Assembly (NCBI GenBank): GCA_034336665.1
Contig: CM067585.1
Span: 1,487,001 to 1,551,000 of the forward strand
Reading direction: 5' to 3'
DNA from: Luscinia megarhynchos
Lineage: Eukaryota > Chordata > Aves > Passeriformes > Turdidae
DNA: 64,000 nt
The notes under the pieces are model-generated. The model saw only the letters and a program-made list of their open reading frames with translations. It was not told the DNA's origin and did not search any database. Below, piece by piece: positions 21,113 to 32,382 of the stretch. Both the position numbers and the translations under genes were made by a program. The first letter of the stretch is position 1; each line of letters opens with the position of its first letter.

Positions 21113-23100
21113 AGGGATTCTCTAAAGTAAAAACATTTGGGAGCTGAGAAAGTATTGGGAAAATAGAAGCACATGGGAAGTTTGGGGGATGATATTTTGT
21201 GTAGGAATTATGGAATTATGGAATTATGAAAGGGGCCCCAGGGATGATTAATCCCAAATCCAAACCTGCCCAGACCCCCAGCTCTGGCATTCCCTGGGGA
21301 GCCTGGGCAGTGCCAGCACCCTCTGGGGGAGGGAAGAATTCCCTGATATTAGTAGGAAAAGTGCCAAAAAAACCCATTTTGGCTTGACCTGAGATGATCC
21401 CAGAGCATTTTAAGTCCCACTCGTGCCCAGCCCCTGATGTGGCACCTCCACGGAAAAGATCCAGGGAAAAGGTTCCCCCTCCTCTGGTTCACAGCTGGGA
21501 AGAGAGCTCAGGGTTTGGATTTTGGAATCCCAATCCCCTCCCTCTCCCATCCCTCCTCCTCCATCTGGAATGCACCCAGAGGACGTAAATTGTCCTTAAC
21601 CCTCCCCAGATGTGGATCAAAGGTGCAGAGGCAGCGCCCAGGTTAAAGGCCAGCAAGGGAAGCAGATGTTCAGCTGGGGTCCAGAGGCAGCCTGGCCTTG
21701 GGGACCGGGGTTTGGAGCTGGGGGCAGGAATTCCAGAGGGAAAAATGGATCTTGGGGTGATGTAGCAGCACAAATTGCTCTGCTTGAATTCCTGTTTGTC
21801 TGGGGAGGTGTTGGGATTATTTTTGTCTGGTTTTGGTCAGTCTCAGGAGCGGGGCTGTGTTTGCCCTCGCAGCCCTCAGGTTTTGTTGGCTCCAGGAATC
21901 CCTCTCTGCCATTCCCTGTGTCCTGTCCCTCCTGCCCTGTCCCCAGTCCCTCTGCAGCGCTCCTGGAGCCCCTCCAGGCCCTTCCAGGGGCTCTGAGCTC
22001 TGCCTGGAGCTTCTCCTCTCCAGGTGTCACCCCCAGCTCTCCCAGGGGGGCTCAGCCCTGCAGCAGCTCCCTGGGTTCCTCTGGAATCTCTCCAGCAGCT
22101 CCAGGTGCTGCTGGTGTTGGAATTCCGAGCTCTGCAGGTGGGGAATCACCTGAGCAGGGCAGAGGGACAGAATTCCCCCTTTTCCTGCTGTCCATGTTGC
22201 TGGAGGTGCAGCCCCAGCAGGATTTTATTGGATTTTGTTGGATTTCTGTCCCCCCAAAACAGGATTGGTTTCATTGGAGGGTGCTCAGGTCCCAGCAGCT
22301 GACAGAGGGTTTTGTGCTGCCCTCAGGCTCCCTGTGCCTGATGCTCCAGTGAGATCCAGGAGCCTGCCCAGGCTGGATGATTTTGGTGTGGGCTGGGTAG
22401 ATTTAATTATAATTCCATTTATTTAAAGATTTATTTATCTCTCAGTGCCCAACTGAGAGCCCTTTGGGGGGACAAGTTCTTCCTTGGAATATGGCAAATA
22501 TGGAATATTCCATTTTGGAATGTGACATTTTGCAAAGCTAATACCTGCAATTTTATATTTATATATATGTTTATACATATATATTTATTTCTATGATATT
22601 TCTATCTGTCTGATTGCCCTGATAGAGCACTCTGTAGATTAGTGGGAAATGCACTTATCAGCTCTTGAGAAGCTGCCACTTTTCAGCCCAGCTGTTTTTT
22701 AATTAAACAGAAATCTGAAGTGCAGCTGTTCATTCCAAAGGCGCTTTTTTCCTTCCCTGCAGAACACAGCATTTTCCACTGGTGGGGCCTGGAGCTCAGA
22801 GCAAAAAGGAAATATTTCATAAAATCACATTTTAATTCTTATCTAATTTTCAAACAAATGGTACAGCTGAAAGTGAGCTGAGTTTGGGAACTGCTAGCAA
22901 AAGTGAGATGACGTTTTTGGAATAGGGAGAAGATTTATTTATTTATTTATTTTTGCTTTAAAAATCTTTTGGTGCTTTAGAAAGAAAGAAAAAAAAAAAG
23001 AGTGTGGTTTTATGTGTTCAGCTGTGCCTTGATTTGAGGCTTTCCAGAAGCCTGAAGGGCCAGCAGTTTAACAGGGATGATTTGGAGGGTCTGGGAGCAA
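21113..23100. other. Unique island, candidate regulatory DNA
   Basis: The longest largely repeat-free stretch of this half. A 246-codon frame (21,612-22,352) is S/P/G-rich with no recognisable domain and lacks splice support. The part at 22,530-22,990 has dense GATA, ATTA and E-box-like cores (ctgatagagcactctgtag, ttttttaattaaacag), which is suggestive of an enhancer. Inference only. Confidence 0.3.
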
Positions 23101-23104
23101 ATCA

Positions 23105-23180
23105 GGAGTTGCTGTGGTGTTAAAGAGCACGGGACTGACTGTTCAGGAGGACAAAATTCCGTGGTTCAACCCCAGATATT
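23105..23180 (+). other. tRNA-like segment (SINE head or pseudogene?)
   Basis: Contains ggttcaacccc (23,163-23,173), a full match to the RNA polymerase III B box, preceded about 45 bp upstream by tggtgttaaagagcacgg, which resembles the D-arm/A-box part of a tRNA. The T-stem pairs poorly and the acceptor stem cannot be closed, so it is not a functional tRNA. A degraded tRNA-derived SINE is possible, chance also. Confidence 0.25.
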
Positions 23181-23521
23181 GTCCCACTGACCCTAAATGA
23201 CACAAGCTGCTGCAGCGGAGGCTGCTGTTCACTGCTGGAGGCCAGGAGTGGGTTTGGAGAGGAATTTATTTGCCACCATTCCAAACACTCACTGATGTTG
23301 TGGAGTGTGAAAATCCCCGCTCTGAGGTAGAGCTGGGGTGTCCCCATCCTTTGGGACTGACCCATCGAGTTTCCTTCCTTGCTGCTCCTTTCACCTCCCC
23401 AAAGGTGCTGGAGGAATTCCTGTTCCCTCCCCAACAACCCTGAGGCTCGGACAAGCCCTGCAAGGGCTGGAAAAGTCAGACAATCCCTGGGCACTTCCAT
23501 TTTCTGCTCCTTGGGAAATAC
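23181..23521. other. Unique DNA, no gene recognised
   Basis: Single-copy sequence up to the truncated LTR edge. Confidence 0.4.
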
Positions 23522-24209
23522 CCTGGTGTCTGCCAAGAAAGGCAGGAGCTTCTCTTGAAATGGAAAATGTAAATCTCCTTCCTCCAAATTATTATTATAA
23601 TTTTGAAATTAAGGAGCTCTCGGGCAAAGATATGGGAATAGGAACAACAGTTCTTCACTAGGAAAATTAAAATAGAATGCAGTATTACAAAGAACAATCC
23701 CAAAACACTGCCAGAGTCAGAATCCAAGCTGACACCCGTCAGTCAGTCAGGGTGTTGGCAGCAGTCCCATTCAATGGTGGCTGCATCCTCCTGCAGTGGC
23801 AGATGTGGTTCAGCTGGAGCAGTGCTCCTGGAGAAGGTGCAGTTTCCTCTGAAGCTCCAGGGATGATGTGGAAAGGTCTGGTTTTCCTCTGGAATCCAGT
23901 GGAAAGAAGGTTCCTTGGTGTCCAAAATCTCAGTTTTTATCTGGGTAGGAAATGTTTGGCTCCTCCCCCTGGCTGGAGCATCTCCCAGTGGGATGATGTG
24001 ATTTTATCAGCCATGCACTGGGACTCAATGGCCATGAACAGGAGATATCTCCTGGAGGGAGGATGGGCTGTGGGAAAGATAAAGATGATTGCCCCAGCTG
24101 GTTTAAAGATGGCCCATTAGCAGAGGATATCTCCCACAGACATAAGGGTCACTGCCCCAGCTGGTTTAACAGATGGTGATAGAATACACAGCTCATGTCA
24201 CATCCTGCA
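23522..24209 (-). mobile_element. Solo LTR, family A copy 2
   Basis: Close match to 14,166-15,083 and in the same orientation. Its minus-strand 5' end (tgcaggatgtgac near 24,209) is preserved; the 3' terminus is lost after ggtgtctgccaag. The TATA-like cagataaaaact (about 23,935) and the agtgaagaac signal region (about 23,650) are present. It has only one copy of the U3 block duplicated in the partner, so it is about 230 bp shorter. Confidence 0.85.
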
Positions 24210-24359
24210 TTGCAGCCTAAGAGAGGGAAATAGTCCATATTTCTGGGAGCTGAGCAAAGTCCTGGAGGGCTCCCACTCATTGGGCTCCAAACATCCACGT
24301 GTTCCAGAGAAATCCCTCATTACAACATTTCAACTCTTGGCATTTTCCTCTCCTGGGCA

Positions 24360-24612
24360 GCTGGAGATGGGACAAGAGGAAATGGCCTCAAGTTGCAGCA
24401 GGAGAAGGTCAGGGTGGATATAAGGAAAATTTATTTGCTCAAAGCATTGGAATATTCACCTCAGAGCAGTGCTGGAGTCCCCATTCCTGGAAATGTCCCA
24501 AACCCAAGCAGATGTGGCACTTGGAGATGTGGTTTGGTGGCGTGGTAGGGATTCATCAAAGATTGGACTTGATGTTCTTGGAGTTCTTCCCAACACTGAT
24601 GATCCCATGGAT
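24360..24612 (+). mobile_element. CR1 LINE 3' UTR, second subfamily
   Basis: Sense CR1 sequence in canonical order: gatgggacaagaggaaatgg, cctcaagttgcagcaggag, ggtcagggtggatataagg, cagtgctggagtccccattc, ctggaaatgtcccaaac, agatgtggcacttggagatg, tggtttggtggcgtggtag, ttggacttgatgttcttgg. This tail type differs from the pieces at 11.9 and 15.3 kb, so at least two CR1 subfamilies are present. Truncated at its 5' end. Confidence 0.9.
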
Positions 24613-25436
24613 GTTTTTTGCAGTAAATCCAACTGGATGGAGCAGGGTCCATTTGAGATCCCCCTGGTCTGTGCAGAGACCCCTGGGTGACAAACAATAA
24701 ACCAAGAAATCAGCAGTTTTCACCTTTTGATACAGAATCACCCCAAAACACTCAAGAGTTGCTCAGATTCTTTTTACTAGGATGGTGGAAAACCCTCAGC
24801 AAGGTCTTGAACTGGTTTGACCTTTGCTGGATATTTAAAACACATGCAGGTGTGTCTGAGCTGGTTTTGTGCTGTGCCAGGATGGAGCATTCCAGCTTTG
24901 GGGCAGAATGTGGAAGCAGAACCCAGGGGAGTTTGAATCCATAGTAATTAGAAATGATTTGTGGGTTTCTGGTGAGAAATCTGTGAGATGAGTGGGGTGT
25001 GTTGGCAGGGACCTGGAAAAATGAGTCAGACTTGAGGCACAGTGGCCTTGCCACGTCTGATTCCTGCTGCAGATCCCACGGGTGAATGAAACTTCTACTC
25101 TGTGCTTTGCTTCTCACTCCTGGTTCCTGGGGGTTGAATTGTTGGTTGGACAGTCGCTGGACAGACTTAGGAATTTACTATTTTCTGTTCTTTAGGTTTG
25201 TATTAGTTTTTGTATTAGTTTTGTATTATTAGTTTATTATATCAAAGATTGCTAACATCTCTATTTCATCTGTTTTTTCAGAACTATTTGCTAGGCACTC
25301 ATAAGATTTTTCTATTCCCTCCCCAACACTGGTTCTCCACAATGATTTCCTGGATGGTTCCAGGTCCTCCAGTGCTGTTCCCCACTGGAAAATGCAGTGG
25401 GTTCCAGCCTTGCAAGGCCTTGTTAGAGAGGTTTGG
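24613..25436. other. Unclassified DNA, possibly old repeat
   Basis: No gene recognised. A run of tgtattagttttt repeats near 25,197-25,235 and the general texture suggest old transposon sequence, but no known end is visible. Confidence 0.3.
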
Positions 25437-25618
25437 GCTCTCCCAGGGTGCCCAGAGCAGCTGTGGTGCCCCTGGATCCCTGGCAGTGCCCAAGGCCAGG
25501 CTGGACATCGGGGTTGGAGCAGCCTGGGGCAGTGGGAGTGTCCCTGGGGTGGCAGGGGTGGGGTGAGCTGAGCTTTAAGGTCTCTCCCAACCCAAACCAT
25601 TCCATGATTCTGTGATTC
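25437..25618 (+). mobile_element. CR1 LINE with intact 3' terminus
   Basis: Sense CR1: tgcccagagcagctgtgg, tggatccctggcagtgccc, aaggccaggctggacatcg, gagcagcctggggcagtgg, gtctctcccaacccaaacc, attccatgattctgtgatt. The last block is the characteristic CR1 terminal octamer repeat, so the true 3' end lies at about 25,618. 5'-truncated after about 180 bp. Confidence 0.93.
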
Positions 25619-25911
25619 CTTTGCATTATTCCCACATTCAGGTGCAGTGGGAGCATTTGGAGGTGAGCATCTCCCTGCGCTGTGTCCCCTGGCATGGATG
25701 GTGGCAGTGCCCCAGGGACAGAGGGGTGGCATCACCACGCTGGTGACACTGTCCATGCCTTGGAGACCTCTCTCAGGGCCTGGGAGTGCTGGTGCTGGTG
25801 TTCCTGTGCCAGGAGGGCCAGGATTCCTTGGATTTGGCAGCACATTATCCCCAGTTCCCTGTGATGCCTTGGAATGGCTCCCTGGAACAGAGGCTGGAGC
25901 AGATTAGGAGA
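25619..25911. other. Unique DNA, no gene recognised
   Basis: Single-copy GC-leaning sequence between CR1 and an LTR. Confidence 0.4.
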
Positions 25912-26262
25912 CTAAAGTGGGATTATTGAAGATCTTGGGCAGCCAAAACCTCTCAGAGGGTACACCCACAATGGACAGTGGTCAGGAGTTTTCCCAGACA
26001 ATTATTTGGTCCATTTACATATCAGGGTTTAATCCTCCAATTACAGCTTCAGGTAATGAAGTAATTTACCCCCAGTTTGCTCCCCCTACTCACTTTTTGT
26101 TTATACTTTTGAAGCCTGAGGCTGCAGGGTGTCCTTGAGGCCTAGAGAGGAATTGTTTCATCTGACCAGCACATGAAGACAGCAGCTGACACCCTGTGTG
26201 GAGTTTAGAGCTATGCACTAATGCAGGATGGGAAAAATATGAAAGCTAAAATCCTAAGGCAT
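25912..26262 (-). mobile_element. LTR-like fragment, family H
   Basis: In minus-strand sense it reads a TATA-like aagtataaacaaaaagtg (from about 26,110), ctgaagctgtaattggagg, attaaaccctgatatgtaa, then cactgtccattgtgggtgt and an aataatccc near 25,920. This layout resembles a songbird endogenous retrovirus LTR. Only one copy is present here, and ends are not resolved; assignment rests on memory of the family style. Confidence 0.5.
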
Positions 26263-27004
26263 GGCCAGCAGTGATGGGATGCAGGCAGAATTTGCCTTCG
26301 GATTCCAGCTGGGACACCCCTGGATCACAGAACACCAGAGCTGCCTCGGGCACTGCAGCACCCGTGGCTTCAAGGTGAAAATCCCAAGGTGTTCCTCCCA
26401 AAGCTGAGCTGTTCCCTGCAGCTGGAACACCGAGGGCTCCTCCTGGACACGTTGGGCACCAACGTGCTCAGCTCAGTCTCCTTCCCCTCTCCTTTTGTGC
26501 CTGCAGAGCCATTCCTGGATGGAATGCCAGCTCATTAAACCTGCAGCTCTGTATTTTTTTTTTTTTTTCTTTTTAAGGTGAGAGGGAGGCAGAGGATTTG
26601 CTGGAGTTTATTTGACCTAGTTAAGGGGAATATCAGCTGGCCTCAGGCAGGTAATTAATTTGTCCACACTTCCCCTGCTGCCAGGCTCTCCTGCAGGTGA
26701 GGATGAGGCTCTGCAGCTCCACAATTCCTGCCTGGATTTGCAGCTGCTGGCATCCAGGAGAGCTGCAGATGGTGCTTGGAGCAGCTGGGTGGGGATGATG
26801 GAAATGGGGATGATGGAAATCTGCCCCTGCTGCTGTGCCTTTGGCAGGAGCTGCTGCTCCAGTGGGCTGCCAGGGCTGGATTCAAGGGTATTTCTGCCTC
26901 CCGAGGAAGATCCTGGCAAATCCCTTCTGTGCTGTTCCTTCCCAGCTCACAGGGGGGAATGGGGTGGGGATGGTGCCTGGCCCTGCTCCTGGGACAGGTT
27001 ATTT
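26263..27004. other. Unique DNA, no gene recognised
   Basis: Single-copy sequence with a poly-T run near 26,553-26,572. Open frames are overlapping and unrecognised. Confidence 0.4.
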
Positions 27005-27600
27005 ATCCCAAGGTGACACCAACCCCATCCCCTGCTCCTTTCAAATTCCTTCTGCACTGCTCAGCCCCAGCTCCCTGTTCCTGTCCCTGTGGCCAGGACA
27101 GGTGACACTGAGGTGACACTGAGGAGACACCAACTCCATCTCCTGCTCCTTTCAAATTCCTTCTGCACTGCTCAGCCCCAGCTCCCTGTTCCTGTCCCTG
27201 TGGCCAGGACAGGTGACACCAACCCCACCAGCTGCTCCTTTCAAGTTCTGTCTGCATTGTTCAGCCCAGCTCAGCCCCAGCTCCCTGTTCCTGTCCCTGT
27301 GGCCAGGACAGGTGACACTGAGGTGACACCGAGGTGACACCAACCCCATCTCCCTGCTCCTTTCAAATTCCTTCTGCACTGCTCAGCTCCAGCTCCCTGT
27401 TCCTGTCCCTGTGGCCAGGACAGGTGACACTGAGGTGACACTGAGGAGACACCAACCCCACCCCCTGCCCCTTGCAAACTCTTTCTGTGTTGCTCATTCC
27501 CAGCTCCCCAGGAGCACCAGCCTGGGGTGAGATGACGGGGCTGGTCCCTGTTCCTGTCCCCACCTGGGACAGGTGACACTGAGGTGACACCAACCCCTCC
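27005..27600. repeat. About 110-bp GC-rich tandem repeat, 5-6 copies
   Basis: Units begin with ctgctcctttcaaattcc at 27,031, 27,142, 27,231, 27,352 and a diverged one near 27,461, so spacing is about 90-121 bp. Each unit contains agctccctgttcctgtccc, tgtggccaggacaggtgac and a subrepeat actgaggtgac present one to three times, which explains the length variation. All frames on both strands are open for stretches, giving false proteins. Confidence 0.93.
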
Positions 27601-28508
27601 TCCCCCAGCCCCCAGAGCTGGGGGTTTTGTCCCTGCTGCCTGCCCTGCTCCAGGCTCTGCATTTTGGCAGCTCAGCCCTGCACCTTGGGGCTTCATTTTT
27701 AGCAAAAAGATGGGCACGGGGCCAAGCCACGGTGGCAGAGAGGTGACAGTCACCCTTCCAAGGACAATCACTTGGTTCCAGGCTCAGAATCAAATTTCTG
27801 GAGCCCAGCTGGAGGGGGGTGAGAAGGCAGATTTTTAATATTTAAGTCTCTGTTGTAGGAAATCCTTCTTTGCCCAAACTGCTGCGGTTCTCACAGGTGT
27901 GGAATCATCAGTTCCCTGAATTTATTCATCCTACTCTTCCCCCACCCCAGTGGAACAGAGGGATGTTCAGCAGATTAAAAAGTCCCTGAAGGTGTTTTTT
28001 TTAACCTGGAAATCCTGAACTGACAGAAAGATGAACTCCAAACTTTTGTCTGGTTTAAATGGTAGCGTTAAAAGAAATAGAAAAGAAAACAGAATTTTTC
28101 ATGGTAGCTGTGAGGACATCTGAAAGAGAAGATCAGATTTAATGAGAAATCTTTAAGAAGGATAAATAATATAAAGCTGAAACTTCTGTGACCTCCCAGC
28201 ATGAAAAGGTGTTCTGTGAGGTTTTTTGGATTTCTTTTTCATTGTTTGTTTTCCTAGATTTTCCTTGTGACTGATGGTGGTTGAAGGGCTTTGAAAACAG
28301 ACTAAAGGAAATGGAGATAACACCAATAAAAAGTTAAGAGATCAATAAATCAAATGCAAGAGAAAGAGCAATTTGGACCCCACACTTCCAGCTGGGAGCA
28401 GCATTCCTTGGTCAGCAGTTCAGGGGCTTTGTCCCATTTGAAATTATTAGAATTGCAGAGTTTCTGCCACAAATTATTTGGTGATCCAGAATCCCAAGAG
28501 AAAGAGAG
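27601..28508. other. Unique DNA, no gene recognised
   Basis: Single-copy AT-leaning sequence, no recognisable exon or transposon end. Confidence 0.4.
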
Positions 28509-28622
28509 ATCACAGAATCATGAAATGGTTTGGATTGGAATGGTTCTAAAAATCATTTTTTTTGGTTGGATTTTCACTGTCCCATGTTGTTCCATCCAAC
28601 CTGGCCTCGGACACCGATGATT
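28509..28622 (-). mobile_element. CR1 LINE 3' end (diverged)
   Basis: Plus strand begins atcacagaatcatgaaatgg, then tttggattggaatggttct, and later ttccatccaacctggcctc, ggacacc: the antisense tail of CR1 beginning with its octamer repeats. Middle part is diverged and T-rich. Confidence 0.75.
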
Positions 28623-29227
28623 TTCCTGGTGTTCATTTTAAGGATGTGACCCTGGAGCTTCAGCTCCAGGATAATGGGAATAGGGAGATTTTTTAACCCA
28701 TCTCCCTGGAACTTTTTTTTTTCCCAGTGAGAGGAAAAAAAAAAAAAATCTTTAAAAATGCAGCATCATTTTTTAAAGTGGAGAATAAGCTGGAATGAAG
28801 AGAATCCTTTGATTTATGTGGCAATGCCAAAAAACCTAATGGACATTAGAGGACAGGGAATATTTGTTTAATGCGTGGTTGGATCGTTTCAGTGCCGATG
28901 CTGGGAAGCGCGTGGCCGATTTTTGGGAATTTGTTGTGTTTTGGGGAAAAGCAGCGACCTTGCTGGAAAAGAGAAGGGGTTGGGAAGCATCGGGAAAGGG
29001 GAGTGGGGAGATGTCCCGGAGAGGGGTCGCATCGGGAAAATCGGGAGTGATGGATTCATGGGAGCCGAGCGGGGATCCTGGAGAGCGCTGCAGCTTTGGG
29101 GCGTTGGGTTAAATCAAGGGGATTTTAGGCTGTGACCCCCAGAACGGATATTTTGGGGAGGTTCCAGCATTCCCAACCCATCCCTGCGGCAGCAGGAGGG
29201 GAATTCCAGGCGCTCCTCCCTCCCCGG
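28623..29227. other. Unique DNA with scattered CpG
   Basis: Poly-A/T runs near 28,710-28,750, then at 28,860-29,110 GC-richer sequence with several CpGs (ggaagcgcgtggccg, gagccgagcgggg). No exon recognised. Confidence 0.35.
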
Positions 29228-30512
29228 GATGGGGATTGGGATAAGGATCGGGATCGGGAATGGGTTCGGGATCCAGATCGGGAATGGGATTCGGGAATGG
29301 GATCGGGATCGGGAATGGGATCTGGATCGGGAATGGGATCTGGATCAGGATTGGGATCGGGAATGGGATCGAAATTGGGATCGAGATTGGGATCGGGAAT
29401 GGGATCGGGACCAGGAATGGGATAAGCATCAGGAATGGGATCGAGATCGGGATCGGGATTGGGATCGGGATTGAGAATGGGATTGAGATAAGGATTTGGA
29501 ATGGGATCGGGATAAGGATCAGGATTTGGATCGGGAATGGGATCGGGATAAGGATTGGGAATGGGATCGGGATAAGGATCAGGATCAGGATGAGGATCAG
29601 GAATGGGATCAGGATCGGGATGGGGATAAGGATCGGGAATGGGATCAGGATCGGGAATGGGATCGGGATTGGGATCAGGAATGGGATTGGGATCAGGATC
29701 GGGATCGGGACTGGGACCGGGATCAGGATTGGGAATGGGATCGGGATCAGGATCGGGAATGGGATTGGGATAAGGATCAGGATCGGGGATCGATAAGGAT
29801 CGGGATTGGGATAAGGATTGGGATCAGGATAAGAATCGGGAATGGAATAAGGATCGGGATCGGGAATGGGATCAGGATCGGGATCGGGAATGGGATCAGG
29901 ATCAGGATAAGGATCGAGATCGGGATCGGGATAAGGATCGGGATTGGGAATGGGATTGGGAATGGGATCGGGACCGGGATCGGGATTGGGAATGGGATCG
30001 GGATCAGGATCGGGAATGGGATTGGGATAAGGATCAGGATCGGGATCGGGATCGGGATCGGGATAAGGATTGGGAATGGGATCGGGATAAGGATCAGGAT
30101 CAGGATGAGGATCAGGAATGGGATCAGGATCGGGATGGGGATAAGGATCGGGAATGGGATCAGGATCGGGGAATGGGATCGGGATTGGGATCAGGAATGG
30201 GATTGGGATCAGGATCGATCGGGACTGGGACCGGGATCAGGATTGGGAATGGGACCGGGATCAGGATCGGGAATGGGGATTGGGATAAGGATCAGGATCG
30301 GGATCGGGATCGGGATAAGGATCGGGATTGGGATAAGGATCAGGATCAGGATAAGAATCGGGAATGGAATAAGGATCGGGATCGGGAATGGGATCAGGAT
30401 CGGGATCGGGAATGGGATCAGGATCAGGATAAGGATCGAGATCGGGATCGGGATAAGGATCGGGATTGGGAATGGGATTGGGAATGGGATTGGGACCGGG
30501 ATCGGGATTGGG
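29228..30512. repeat. GGGATC/GGGATT/GGGATA hexamer array, 1.28 kb
   Basis: About 210 hexamers of gggatc, gggatt, aggatc and ggataa type in runs such as gggatcgggaatgggatc. A block of at least 400 bp is duplicated at an offset of about 515-522 bp (ggataaggattgggaatggg at 29,546 and 30,061; ataagaatcgggaatgg at 29,830 and 30,351). Because the unit is a multiple of 3, frames of alternating R-I-G-N or D-W-D-R-E type stay open for up to 406 codons; not a gene. GGG every 6 bp on one strand gives strong quadruplex potential. Confidence 0.97.
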
Positions 30513-31265
30513 ACCCTGCCGGGGCAGCGCTGCTGCCGCAGCTCCTTCAGCTGTTTTGGGGAGCTCAGTCTCTGCTTTCATGTCCTCTCCCAAAATCCAG
30601 CCCAGGGCTGTGGCTGCTCAGCCCCCGGCTGGTGCTGGAGCCTTTTTGGCACCGGGAGCTGCAGCAGGATGAATCCCCGGTTCAGAATTATCATATTCAT
30701 GGGCTCGGATTTCTGAATCACTGCTTCTCACTCCCCGTTGTGTCAGCAGCGTTCCCTTCCCTCCCAACACCCCCTTCCCTACATCAAACCCTTGTTTCCA
30801 AACAACTGGCAGGCTTAGGATGAGGAGAAAAAAACAAAGGGAAAAAATTAGCCACAGTCTAGAACTCATGGAAAAGGTTTGGAAGCTGCGAGGTTTTGAG
30901 TGTGAAGCAGTTTGGGATTTAGGGGTGATTATTTATTTGCTCATTGGTTTTTATCTCTCATGGGTTTTGAGGATTTGGGGTCAAGTAAAAGGTCTGCAGG
31001 GGCTCAGCTGAAAAGGGTTTGTAGGGGCTCAGCTCAGGGTGTGAAATGTCCTGTCCTGGGGGGTTCAGATCCTCTGCTTTGGGGCTGTGCCTGAAATCCC
31101 TGCAGGTTCATTGGAGTGCTCTGGGTGCTGGTGGAGCCGTGGGGCTGCAGCAGAGTGAACTCACGGTGAACCGGGAGCGTGGGCTGGGCTCAGCCCCCGG
31201 CTTCTTTCAAACCCTGGCCTGAAAAGGAGCCTGTGTGTGCCAGGGGCAGCAGGGGCCAGCTCTGG
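30513..31265. other. Unique DNA, no gene recognised
   Basis: Single-copy sequence between G-rich and C-rich arrays, with no recognisable domain in any frame. Confidence 0.4.
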
Positions 31266-32008
31266 CCGTGTCTGTCACAGCCCTGTCCCTGTCACAGCCC
31301 TGTCCTGATCCCTGTCACAGCCCTGTCCCTGTCAGCCCTGTCCCTGTCCCTGTCCCAGCCCTGTCCTGATCCCTGTCCCTGATCCCTGTTCTCATCCCTG
31401 TCATAGTCCCGTCCCTGTCACAGCCCTGTCCCTTTCACAGTCCTGTCCCTGTCCCTGTTACAGCCCTGTCCCTGTCCCAGCCCTGTCCCCGTCCCTGTCA
31501 CAGCCCTGTCCCTGTCCCTGTCCCAGCCCTGTTCTCATCCCTGTCACAGCCCTGTCTCTTTCACAGTCCTGTCCCTGTCCCTGTCACAGCCCTGTCCCTG
31601 TCCCTGTCCCTGTCCCAGCCCTGTCCTCATCCCTGTCACAGCCCTGTCTCTTTCACAGTCCTGTCCCTGTCACAGCCCTGTCCCCATCCCTGTCACAGTC
31701 CTGTCACAGCCCTGATCCCTGCCACAGCCCAGTCCCTATTCCTGTCAGCCCTGCCTTGATCCCTCTCACAGTCCTGTCCCTGTCACAGCCCTGTCCCTGT
31801 CTCTGTCACAGTCCTGTCCCTGTCCCCATCCCTGTCACAGTCCTGTCCCTGTCCTGTTCCCTGTCACAGCCCTGATCCCTGTCACAGCCCTGTCCCTATT
31901 CCTGTCACTCCCTGCCTTGATCCCTGTCCTGATTCTGTCCTTGTCTCTGTCCCTGTCTCTGTCCCTGTCCCTGTCCCAGCCCTGTCCCTGTCCGTGTCCC
32001 AGCCCTGC
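31266..32008. repeat. CCCTGTCACAG / CCCTGT minisatellite
   Basis: About 740 bp built from ccctgt, ccctgtcacag and ctgatccctgt modules in irregular order. C-rich on the plus strand, thus the reverse strand bias of both neighbours. Diverged units (tcctgatt, tccttgtctc) lie at the right edge. Confidence 0.95.
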
Positions 32009-32382
32009 CTCGCTCAGGGCCTGGCCACAGGGAGAGCTGAACGTTACAAACCAGGCTGAACTTTCCTGCTGAACCATTCAACCTCCTCTTCCTGCTCACA
32101 GCAAAAAGCAGTGGGGGGTATGATTCAAACAAACCCCAAATTCAGGGCTGAAAGCACCTTAAGGCTGGGGTTAAATCCAAGCCAGTCTCTGCTGCTGCTC
32201 TGGGAATTGCTGTGCAGCTGGAAGGCAGCCCTGCACTGCCTGCGTGGGTGACAGTGCCAAGGCCTGGCTTTGGGGACATCCTGGGATGTTTGGGATGTCC
32301 CTCAGCAGCGGTGGGAGCAGAGCCCTGGGAGCCCAGCCCAGCCTGGCACAGCCCAGGGAGGGGAACCCACATGGGGCAGGGG
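32009..32382. other. Unique DNA, no gene recognised
   Basis: About 370 bp of single-copy sequence between two arrays. Confidence 0.4.

Noticed and set aside
21612..22352. 246-codon forward frame in unique DNA
   Set aside because: S/P/G-rich composition without known domain, no plausible splice context, and overlapping open frames on both strands in GC-rich sequence.
23105..23180. Functional tRNA gene
   Set aside because: Acceptor stem and T-stem cannot be formed; only the B box fits.
29228..30512. Interstitial telomere repeats
   Set aside because: The unit GGGATT is the mirror image of TTAGGG, not a permutation of it; no TTAGGG array was found anywhere in the window.
29496..30716. 406-codon frame with D-W-D-R-E and R-I-G-I-G strings
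   Set aside because: Hexamer array; frame jumps with each indel and no domain remains.
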